Below are positions 24,852 to 31,180 of a DNA stretch of 32,185 nt, piece after piece. The notes below the pieces were generated by a model. It searched no databases. It was not told the origin of the DNA and saw nothing but the letters and a program-made list of their open reading frames with translations. Numbering within the stretch: position 1 is the first letter of the stretch; each line of letters begins with the position of its first letter. The stretch spans positions 1 through 32,185 of the forward strand of contig CAZVWV010000028.1 of NCBI GenBank assembly GCA_964631745.1, given 5' to 3'. Both the position numbers and the translations under genes were made by a program. Source of the stretch: CAZVWV01 sp964631745 (GTDB taxonomy: Bacteria > Bdellovibrionota_C > UBA2361 > JBGSMV01).

Positions 24852-25524
24852 TCAGGGCCGGTAAGCTTCACTCACTACTGCCTCGCCGCTCTTTAAGAAT
24901 GACTGATCATAAATCTTCAAAATTATTTGGCCTTTCGAACTGAGTAGCACTGGAGCGCTGTTTGTAAGCTTACGCTGTAAAGTAGCCAATAATTTGGAGG
25001 TTTCGCCCTTTGCGAGTTTTGCCCACTTTATTTCGCCTATTATGCATTCCTTGCCTGAAGATAAAACGAGATCGATTTCAGTATTTGAATTCCAGTAGCG
25101 TTGAGCACCTGGCAAGCTATCGCGAACGAATTGCTCAAAGACCCTTCCCGAATGCGTGCTGATGATCTGGTCCTTGATGCCGTGCTCGTATGCTCGCCAA
25201 CGAACCCGATGCACAGAGGCTAAACTATACCAAGCTAGCACAGCGGGATCAGTGATCCCGTAGTGAACAATTTTGGAATTATTAGGCGACATGCCGAAAG
25301 GCAGCTGTTTGCTGATAATCGATGCGGAAATAAGAGAGTCCAAGACTTTAGAAAGCTGCTGCCTGCGTGTAAAGCCCGTCCACTTTATCTATCCAGCGAC
25401 TAAGCAACGCAGTCTTTCCAATACGGCGACGCCCCAAGACCACAAGCAGCCCGTCGAGCTCGGCGTAACGCTTCAGCAAAGCTTGTTCTTCGTCGTGATC
25501 TACGAAACGTTGATTATTATTCAT
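24852..25524 (-). pseudogene. Internally deleted AAA ATPase (DUF234/archaeal-type ATPase)
   Basis: The first piece (25524-25348) reads MNNNQRFVDHDEEQALLKRY then LDGLLVVLGRRRIGKTALLS, which is the Walker A opening of the GRRRxGKT family of AAA ATPases, and stops after 58 residues. The second piece, in another frame from 25343 (TTG), reads HYGITDPAVLAWYSLASVHR, VFEQFVRDSLPGAQRYW and IDLVLSSGKECIIGEIKWAK. This is the DUF234 C-terminal domain with its PD-(D/E)xK-like EID...GEIKW motif. About 200 residues (the rest of the ATPase core and the winged helix) are missing between the two, so an internal deletion with frame loss is inferred. Intact members are membrane- or mobile-element-associated ATPases of unclear function. 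Confidence 0.85.
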
Positions 25525-25536
25525 GACAATAATTAT

Positions 25537-25563
25537 TATCGACAGTAATAATTACTGTCGATA
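25537..25563. promoter_or_regulatory. Perfect 27-bp palindrome upstream of the ATPase relic
   Basis: TATCGACAGTAAT and ATTACTGTCGATA are perfect 13-bp arms around a single A. Next to it, GACAATAATTATTATC (25525-25540) is a second, related inverted motif that reaches almost to the start codon. The tandem AT-rich dyads look like an operator or a recombination/replication site for the ATPase family gene. It is intact although the gene is not. Confidence 0.75.
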
Positions 25564-25723
25564 TAGCGTTTCTCGAAATTCCGTGTAGAAGCGCGTGGAC
25601 TTTCGAGAAGCGCTATTTAGCGCGGCACGCGGCGCCTGAAGGAGTTTGAAGTCGACTGCTCCGTCCCGCCGGCCCCCTCACGCTGACCAAACAGAGTCTC
25701 AGAGAGTCTTCTTGCGAGCCGCG

Positions 25724-25985
25724 AAAATTGTTTGGCTGAATATGGTAGCGGTGAAGGGACTGCGACCGTCCGTGGCCCGCGCGCTCGCGGCCACGCTATC
25801 CGCTCCGGTCCCGCCGGCGGTGTGGATTTATACATCACATGCGCGCAGCAGTGGGCCGGCGGCTTCGCGCGCGGGAAGAGAATATCTTTTTAACTCCACC
25901 GGTGGAGTAACCTTCCCTAGAAAAATATAATTCCTAAATTCACCCGGAACGAGTCGCATCGCATCTTCGCACGTAACAGAGCTAG
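25724..25985 (+). repeat. Dispersed repeat family, copy D
   Basis: Full-length copy: AAATTGTTTGGCTGAATATG, GCGGTGAAGG, the GTGGCC/GGCCAC hairpin, GC-rich middle, perfect palindrome ACTCCACCGGTGGAGT (25894-25909), AATATAATTCCTAAATTCAC, CGGAACGAGTCGCATCG. Base-identical to copy B over 25772-25911. It is followed 10 bp later by block 2, the same order as copy C plus block 1. Confidence 0.93.
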
Positions 25986-25994
25986 CACCAATGT

Positions 25995-26337
25995 TATTCG
26001 GAGCGCAGGCGACCTCGCCTGCCGGTGCCACGCGGTGGCACTAAGTGTTCGGGCCGACAGGCAGCAGAAAGTTACGAAACGGCTAGGGGCTTGCGCCCTA
26101 CACCGCAGTGCAACGGCTGCTGAACGCCGTAAGATGGACTAGTCTGTGTTTCGCACTGGCTTTGCAGCCAACACCGTCTTGCAAACTCTTACTTCAGCGC
26201 TCTTAGGTTCGGAATAAACTTGGCGATTGTAGCGAGGTACTCTTTGGGGGTTACGCCAAGATAATCGTGCACCGCAAAGTTTCGAATGTTTATTGCACGG
26301 ATCCAGGCTTCGACATCATCGATTAGTCCCGCTCTGC
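25995..26337 (+). repeat. Duplicated block, copy 2 (parent copy containing the HEPN 3' end)
   Basis: Matches 24493-24836 (see there). Here the coding part continues into a complete HEPN gene, so this is the parental location. The intergenic part carries the same three hairpins and lies just downstream of the HEPN stop codon, where the hairpins may also act as terminators. Confidence 0.93.
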
Positions 26338-26551
26338 CTGCCTCGCGCACAACATCCTTTGGCGCATAGGCTTCAATCCCCTTCTCCTCTAGTTTTCGCT
26401 TTAGGTGTTTCCAACCATATTCGAGACTCACTTCGAAACACTTGGCGATGCCTGCGTAAATGACATGTTCCGACAATGCGCGCTCGCGCAGCTTAAGGGC
26501 CAATTCAAGCTCAACAATCGATTGGCTAAACTTATCTACTTCGTTGCTCAT
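26189..26551 (-). CDS. HEPN-domain protein, partner of the MNT nucleotidyltransferase
   Basis: 120 residues from the ATG at 26551, chosen because AGGAGC lies about 8 bases upstream; a start at 26593 would overlap the partner more. It is an all-helical protein of the HI0074/NTSB-like family, with the HEPN motif R-N-x3-H at Arg90-His95 (INIRNFAVHDYLG) and the typical W-xx-xxxxRN context. In HepT/MntA modules the HEPN protein is an RNase toxin silenced by AMPylation from the MNT partner; HI0074-type members were first described as substrate-binding subunits. The intact RNxxxH motif permits toxin activity. The gene overlaps the MNT gene by 20 bp. Confidence 0.88.
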   Translation of the reverse strand: MSNEVDKFSQSIVELELALKLRERALSEHVIYAGIAKCFEVSLEYGWKHLKRKLEEKGIEAYAPKDVVREAGRAGLIDDVEAWIRAINIRNFAVHDYLGVTPKEYLATIAKFIPNLRALK

Positions 26552-27095
26552 CGCCGCTCCTGAATATACTAAGTTGCATCGGATTACCGCCAAGGAGTCG
26601 ATATGTTTGCCCCACTTCTTGGATAAATTCTGGCGTGGTTCGTCTTAAGTCGACTAAATCGATCTTATAAGGAAAATTCTGACCATGTTCGTCTACGATT
26701 TCCTGTAGGGCTGACAGCTCTTGAAGCTCAATGGGTCCCTGCTCGATAATTCCAAGATCGATATCCGAATATTTATGAGCAGTTTGCTTGGCCCGGGAGC
26801 CAAACAAGACTACGGCGCAAGTTGGCTTCTTTAGAACAAGGCTTCCCACCAATAGCGCCAGACTATCATCGATATCGGGGGACATTGGGCGGGACCTCTC
26901 CCGCAGCAGACCGAGAGAGCTGGTCTTTAAAGCCCCGAACGCTTTCTCAATCACACCTGGTAGAACTGGCGCGCCGGAAAGGTAGCGTCCCAAGGAGTTG
27001 CGATGCACGCCGATGGCGTTGCAGAAATCACCGAGCGAGGCATATCCCCTTTTAACCAAAAGATCTAAGAAGGGTTGGCGGTCCAAAACAATCAT
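26532..27095 (-). CDS. HTH-fused minimal nucleotidyltransferase (MNT antitoxin-like)
   Basis: 187 residues. The N-terminal 60 carry a helix-turn-helix-like segment (YASLGDFCNAIGVHRNSLGR then YLSGAPVLPGVIEKAF). The C-terminal part is a polymerase-beta-type minimal nucleotidyltransferase, with Gly99-Ser100, Asp111-x-Asp113 (FGSRAKQTAHKYSDIDL) and a third acidic residue Asp145 (YKIDLVDL). All catalytic residues are present. In MntA/HepT pairs this enzyme AMPylates the HEPN toxin. The added HTH would let the same protein repress its own promoter, an arrangement less usual than a bare MNT of about 100-140 residues. It starts at an ATG with no Shine-Dalgarno and a very short leader. Confidence 0.87.
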   Translation of the reverse strand: MIVLDRQPFLDLLVKRGYASLGDFCNAIGVHRNSLGRYLSGAPVLPGVIEKAFGALKTSSLGLLRERSRPMSPDIDDSLALLVGSLVLKKPTCAVVLFGSRAKQTAHKYSDIDLGIIEQGPIELQELSALQEIVDEHGQNFPYKIDLVDLRRTTPEFIQEVGQTYRLLGGNPMQLSIFRSGDEQRSR

Positions 27096-27114
27096 ACTTT
27101 TAGCGTATCAGCAT

Positions 27115-27147
27115 ATTATATTTATGTAAAGCACAAAAATACTGTGC
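27115..27147 (-). promoter_or_regulatory. Promoter region of the MNT-HEPN operon
   Basis: On the minus strand a perfect TATAAT (complement of 27115-27120) lies 19 bases before the MNT start codon, so the leader would be about a dozen bases. No good -35 is visible at 17 bp. A GCACA/TGTGC inverted repeat (27131-27147) is placed where an operator or activator site would be. Confidence 0.45.
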
Positions 27148-27203
27148 ATTTAACCCTGTTTGACTTAATATGGAAATTGGCTGGTAAAATGGCCGGGGCA
27201 AAC

Positions 27204-27370
27204 AAGCAGCGGGCTTCGCAACAGACGATCGATCTCAAAATGTATATTTTTGCTTATTAAGATACTTTTAGTATCTATGTTAACATCACATTGAAGCGCA
27301 TTTGACGCCCCGCGCTACCCTTCCCCGCTCCCCAGCCCCATCGACTCTTTAAAGATCTCATCCGCGCGCT
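27204..27370 (+). repeat. Duplicate of the CHASE2 gene 3' end and its downstream DNA (matches 31011-31180)
   Basis: CAACAGACGATCGATCT, the GATACT-TTT-AGTATC hairpin (27261-27275), GTTAACAT, and the last 15 codons of the CHASE2 gene recur at a constant offset of 3810 bp with about 90% identity. The right end falls at GCGCGCT, shared by the CHASE2 gene and by repeat copy E, which starts exactly there. Confidence 0.9.
27315..27370 (-). pseudogene. C-terminal tail fragment of the CHASE2 gene
   Basis: On the minus strand it encodes DEIFKESMGLGSGEG and a TAG stop, the same ending as the protein at the right edge of the window (DELFKESMGLGSGEG). It has no start and no upstream coding sequence; it fuses to repeat copy E at a GCGCGCT microhomology. 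Confidence 0.85.
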
Positions 27371-27590
27371 CGCGGCCACGCTATGCGCGCAGCAGTGGGC
27401 CGGCGGCATCGCGCGCGGGAAGAAGGTTTTTTCTACTTCCACCGGTGGAGTATCTTTCCTAAAAATAAGAATTCGTAAATTCACCCGGAACTAGTCGTAT
27501 CCCTATCACGATATTGCAGACTTATCTGTAGGGCGGACTAAGCTGAGCCCGACGGCTTGGCAAGAAAAGTCTCTGAGACTCTGCTTGGTG
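27364..27590 (+). repeat. Dispersed repeat family, copy E (internally deleted)
   Basis: Starts inside the hairpin region (GCGCGCTCGCGGCCACGCTA), lacks about 45 bp of the GC-rich middle, then resumes at GCGCGCAGCAGTGGGCCGGC. The palindrome is TTCCACCGGTGGAGT, one arm base changed. Similarity to copy B extends past the usual end (CTTATCTGT, then a GAGACTCTGCTTGG stretch). A frame at 27275-27484 on the minus strand runs through the junction and is not a gene. Confidence 0.88.
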
Positions 27591-27608
27591 GCAGGCGATG
27601 TCGCCTGC
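27591..27608. repeat. Short GCAGGCGA hairpin, same as in the duplicated blocks
   Basis: GCAGGCGA-TG-TCGCCTGC, an 8-bp perfect stem. The same stem occurs at 24504-24521 and 26005-26022 with a CC loop. Probably a REP-like element associated with the larger repeat family. The following 280 bp up to the protease gene hold no convincing gene. Confidence 0.6.
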
Positions 27609-27894
27609 GCTATATAGAGCTTTCTTCAGGCGTGTTGCGGCGGGAGGCAATTCACCCTGCTTAACTCACTCTCCAAAACTGCGTTTTTGCTTAACAGGCC
27701 AATATTACAGAGCTTTTGTTAGAAGATTGCTTAAGTATTTAGATTTGTTCCACTTATGCATCATTTTATGTTATGAATGCCATAACTGTAACTGGATACT
27801 CGCGGTTCTTGCTTGGATGAAGTTTGCGCTTTGCTTTTGCTGTTGGATCATGAGAGCGGCGCTTGAGTTTTTTTAGTTCTGAAGGAATTAGTGT

Positions 27895-30150
27895 ATGCCG
27901 AAGATAACGAAACTTTCATGCCTTGCCATTTTAACGCTGGCGTTGCGAACAGAGATATCTTTGGCGCTTAATTTAGAGCCAGTAACGAAGGATAAAGCTG
28001 GGCGCGTCATAACCTTAAAAGTTAGCGCGTCGCCGGGGGAAGCCGCGATCGTGAATGATTCTGACCCAACCAGTATCGCGCGCCAGTTCATTAAATCAAA
28101 TCAGACAGCACTTCGAGTATCAAACTTAGACGACCTAGTTGCCCTGCCCCTTGACTCAGACCAGTACGGGAAACGGCAGGTTTTTCATCAAACCTATAAA
28201 GGCATCCCGGTTGAATTCGGGGAGCTTTACGTGCACATGGATACTGCGGGGCACGTAAAGTACGTTAAGACAAAGATTGCTGACGGCCTGCCTGACGGTG
28301 TAACGCCGAAGTTATCGCAAGAGGCTGCGGTCGCCAGTGCGCTAGCGCTAGCTACCGCAGAATCCAACGGGGCTTTTCTCAAAATATTAAAATCTGGGTT
28401 AATCATTCTTCCACTGCATATTGTTAAGAATACCGCCGAAGTGGAAAACTACCTTGCCTGGAAAATTCAGATTGTGGATACCAAACAAAACGGCGGGAAT
28501 TTCAGTAAGACTTATTATATCGATGCCGTTACTGGCCAGAAAGTTCACGAGCAGGAAGGTAATCGCCACTTAAATAGAAAGATTTACGACTGTGCCGGCG
28601 GCGCTAACGGAGCAACTTGCCAGGTCGACGTGGAAAGCCCACTTGCGCCGGGCTATTTTCACGGGCGAAGTGAGGCTGCGCCGGTTCGAGGCCCCTACCC
28701 GCACATCGCGGGCAGAAACTATTACTGGGATAGCGAAGATGTTGATAATCTTCATAGCTGGACTGGTGCCTTGCAGAATTATTACAGTACGACTTTTGGG
28801 ATTAACGGCGTAAATGGTTACGGCGGGCTGGCGATCTGGCCGGCGGTGCCAGCAGACCAGACTAGAGCTATCGCTCATCCGGATACGGGTGGGGCTGGCG
28901 GTGGATCGGGGGATAACTGTCCCGGTGGGGCGTGGTTTAATACTAACACTGGGTCAATTTATTTTTGTAGAGGTGTCGCACTACGGGATGTAGTTGCTCA
29001 TGAGTTTTCCCATGGCACAGTGTTCCACGCCTATCACGATATCAATGGCTACCCCATCGGCAATTCTTATTACGGTGAGAACGGCGCAATAGATGAGGGG
29101 CATGCTGATTTTGTGGGCGAGTTTTTTGAAATTCTCACTACAGGGTCTAGTGACTGGTATCACGGTACTGACGCAGAGTACGGTCGACGCAATCCCGCCA
29201 ATCCACATTCGGAATCTAGATTCGTACCACCCGTGCCATTTCCAGATCGGTTCTATGACTCCTATTTCTATTGCGGTACTCAGGATAATGGTGGAGCACA
29301 TGCTAATTCTACACTTTTTTCGCATTTTGCTTACTTGGCCAGTGTCGGTGGCGAGCACAATGGCTGCGCAATCGGGGCGATTGGCGCTGACAAATTACAA
29401 CGAATTGTATTCAGAGGCTGGCGCAACTATTTTTCGTCCAGTGCAAATTTCAATGAAATGTATGGTGACATCCTGCAAGCGTGTGCAGACCAATTTCCTC
29501 CGGAAATATGCGTCGAGGTTGCCAAGGCGATGCAGGCGGTAGAACTTGACCAACCCGGTCGTTGCAGTGCCACACCCGAGCGAGCGCCATACTGCGCCGT
29601 TAACAATTTCGGATCGCTGAGTACGTGCTGGCCATCAGGGGTAAGCACCTCCTATTTCGCACCAAATGAAATTGTGGCTGTAGATGGAAGCGGCGGAATC
29701 CCAGGCTCGGAAGTTAAGGTTCTTTTGCTACCTCACAATGCAAATCGCTCGATCGGAGAACAATATGTTCCCTTAATTCAAGTTACCACCACAGTTGGAA
29801 GTGACGGGCTGAGTTTTTCGCCGTTAGGAACAATTACCGAATCGAATAGCTACGACGTAATTGTTGATGGCAACATGGACGGTGCATACCAGCCCTGGGC
29901 GGACTCAGTTAAGACCATCTCAGTCAGCCCGCCTTTTGACGGTGATGGAATATGTTATCAAGGGCAAACCTACGGTACTAGCGAGAATTGCATGGATTTC
30001 CCAATCGACTGTGGTTGCGCCGACGGCTTTCAATGTCAAGGGATATTCTTACAAGGTAGTGAACAATACGTGTGTTCTGGCACCCAAGGTGGCGGGGGCT
30101 CGGGCGTAAGAGTTAGAGGAAAACTGTTGGTGCAACAACATGGCGGATAG
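27895..30150 (+). CDS. Secreted thermolysin-like (M4-type) metalloprotease
   Basis: 751 residues, ATG preceded by AAGGA at 8-base spacing. Residues 1-24 are a signal peptide. Residues 60-220 are an FTP/PepSY-like propeptide (VFHQTYKGIPVEFGELYVHM and later YYIDAVTGQKVHEQEG). The catalytic domain has zinc motif His369-Glu370-x-x-His373 (VAHEFSHGTV) and third ligand Glu401 in GAIDEGHADFVGEFF, a slightly longer spacing than in thermolysin itself. Residues 570-751 form a beta-rich region and a Cys-rich tail (CYQGQTYGTSENCMDF, CGCADGFQCQG), perhaps for substrate or surface binding. The preproenzyme would be exported and self-processed. M36 fungalysin-like membership is a weaker alternative. It converges on the pilin gene with a 4-bp gap and stops at TAG. 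Confidence 0.9.
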   Translation: MPKITKLSCLAILTLALRTEISLALNLEPVTKDKAGRVITLKVSASPGEAAIVNDSDPTSIARQFIKSNQTALRVSNLDDLVALPLDSDQYGKRQVFHQTYKGIPVEFGELYVHMDTAGHVKYVKTKIADGLPDGVTPKLSQEAAVASALALATAESNGAFLKILKSGLIILPLHIVKNTAEVENYLAWKIQIVDTKQNGGNFSKTYYIDAVTGQKVHEQEGNRHLNRKIYDCAGGANGATCQVDVESPLAPGYFHGRSEAAPVRGPYPHIAGRNYYWDSEDVDNLHSWTGALQNYYSTTFGINGVNGYGGLAIWPAVPADQTRAIAHPDTGGAGGGSGDNCPGGAWFNTNTGSIYFCRGVALRDVVAHEFSHGTVFHAYHDINGYPIGNSYYGENGAIDEGHADFVGEFFEILTTGSSDWYHGTDAEYGRRNPANPHSESRFVPPVPFPDRFYDSYFYCGTQDNGGAHANSTLFSHFAYLASVGGEHNGCAIGAIGADKLQRIVFRGWRNYFSSSANFNEMYGDILQACADQFPPEICVEVAKAMQAVELDQPGRCSATPERAPYCAVNNFGSLSTCWPSGVSTSYFAPNEIVAVDGSGGIPGSEVKVLLLPHNANRSIGEQYVPLIQVTTTVGSDGLSFSPLGTITESNSYDVIVDGNMDGAYQPWADSVKTISVSPPFDGDGICYQGQTYGTSENCMDFPIDCGCADGFQCQGIFLQGSEQYVCSGTQGGGGSGVRVRGKLLVQQHGG

Positions 30151-30154
30151 CTAG

Positions 30155-30412
30155 TTACAGATCACCAGGCCCGGCTCCGGGATCACAAGGCTCGCCCGGA
30201 TTGCAATTCCCCCGAGAAGCCCCCGGCATATTATCCTGCACGGCCTGAAACGTAGTAGTCACTTTCTCCCCAACATTTCGAAGCGCCACCAGCGAAAACA
30301 CTGATATCAGCGCAACCATCAAAGCATACTCAACGATGGAACTGCCGCGCTCGCGCTCGTGGCGGAGTTTCGGTTGAAGCTTTGCAGATCTCATCATAAC
30401 TCGATCTTCCAT
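30155..30412 (-). CDS. Flp/Fap-type pilin component
   Basis: 85 residues from the ATG at 30412, which has GGAGAG at good spacing; an upstream ATG at 30424 is possible. A basic leader (KLQPKLRHERERG) is followed by the prepilin site G/SSIVEY and a hydrophobic helix (ALMVALISVFSLVALRNVG), then a VTTTFQAVQ segment. This is the Flp pilin pattern of Tad pili, processed by a TadV-type prepilin peptidase. The Pro/Gly/Cys tail (NCNPGEPCDPGAGPGDL) is an unusual extension. No other tad genes are in the window, so this may be an orphan pilin or an additional minor pilin. Confidence 0.82.
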   Translation of the reverse strand: MEDRVMMRSAKLQPKLRHERERGSSIVEYALMVALISVFSLVALRNVGEKVTTTFQAVQDNMPGASRGNCNPGEPCDPGAGPGDL

Positions 30413-30424
30413 AGTTCTCTCCAT

Positions 30425-31010
30425 CGCGGCATTCGAGAGGCGGCCAGAGCTTGACTAGGTAATTTACCTAGGCCGCGCTGGCAGGTTGCCTTTCTTTAGA
30501 TTCGGTACGCGTCAGGAAAGCTTTAGAAAATATCGTGAATAATTTTATCCGTTGGGCGTTTAAGCCTCGGCGGCTCAGCGCTAAACATACGCAAATTTCG
30601 TATACTGCTAATCATCTTGGGTCTCAATACGGTCATTCCTTTGACTTTTTTCCTCTTATATTTTGCGCCCGTGCGCAATCGGCAGTTCTGCGGCATGGAA
30701 TTGGGTCTGCGATGAGTTAGGGCCAACGGCGGCCGCCGTACAACTAATATGGGTCAAATTCTAGGTTATGTTGAACGCCGTGAGATTGACTAGCCTGTGT
30801 TTCGCACTGGCTTTGCAACCGGCGCTAACACCCAGAGCCCTGCATGATTAAGGCAGCCTTGCCTTGATTGCAATGCGCCTCGTTCGGGGTGAATTTACGA
30901 GTTATTTTTTTAGGAAGGTTACTCCACTGGTGGAGTTGAAAAAATATTCTCTCTTCCCGCGCGCAAAGCCGCCGGCCCGCCGCTGTGCGCATACCGGTGT
31001 GATTTAATGC
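30425..31010. other. Gene-poor stretch between the pilin and CHASE2 genes
   Basis: Contains the 17-bp palindrome CTAGGTAA-T-TTACCTAG (30455-30471) about 43 bp upstream of the pilin start, a likely regulatory site. A plus-strand frame at 30539-30715 (58 codons) encodes a hydrophobic helix (RILLIILGLNTVIPLTFFLL) but lacks any usual start codon. A fragment of the duplicated block (30769-30828) and inverted repeat copy F follow. No gene is called. Confidence 0.5.
30769..30828 (+). repeat. Diverged fragment of the duplicated block
   Basis: GAACGCCGTGAGATTGACTA then GCCTGTGTTTCGCACTGGCT matches the middle of the blocks at 24493 and 25995 (GAACGCCGTAAGATGGACTA and so on) with a few substitutions, for about 55 bp. 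It lies 50 bp from repeat copy F, as the full blocks lie next to copies C and D, but in the opposite relative orientation. Confidence 0.75.
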
Positions 31011-31012
31011 AA
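30880..31012 (-). repeat. Dispersed repeat family, copy F (inverted, 5'-truncated)
   Basis: On the minus strand: CACACCGGTATGCGCACAGC, GGGCCGGCGGCTTTGCGCGC, GGGAAGAGAGAATATT, palindrome ACTCCACCAGTGGAGT, AACTCGTAAATTCACC. It has only the second half of the unit, like copy C. It touches the left end of the CHASE2 downstream duplication (31011). Confidence 0.88.
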
Positions 31013-31180
31013 GCAGTAGCGGTCGTCGCAACAGACGATCGATCTTATAATGTATATTTATGCATATTAAGATACTTTTAGTATCTTTGTTAACATGACA
31101 TTGAAGCGCATTTAACGCGCCGCGCTACCCTTCCCCGCTCCCCAGGCCCATCGACTCTTTGAAGAGCTCATCAGCGCGCT
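31011..31180 (+). repeat. Parent copy of the CHASE2 3'-end duplication
   Basis: The counterpart of 27204-27370, containing GATACT-TTT-AGTATC (31071-31085, a possible weak terminator 40 bp beyond the CHASE2 stop) and the last codons of the CHASE2 gene. Here the coding sequence continues intact, so this is the original location. Confidence 0.9.

Noticed and set aside
23165..27590. Integron-type attC sites between the TA modules
   Set aside because: The repeats lack the RYYYAAC and GTTRRRY end boxes in proper arrangement, the modules have their own promoters and mixed orientations, and no integrase is present.
27598..27876. 92-codon plus-strand frame before the M4 protease
   Set aside because: Starts inside a repeat hairpin, Cys/Trp-rich random composition, no Shine-Dalgarno.
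30539..30715. Hydrophobic plus-strand frame with a membrane-helix-like segment
   Set aside because: No ATG/GTG/TTG start before the helix and no ribosome-binding site; at most a gene remnant.
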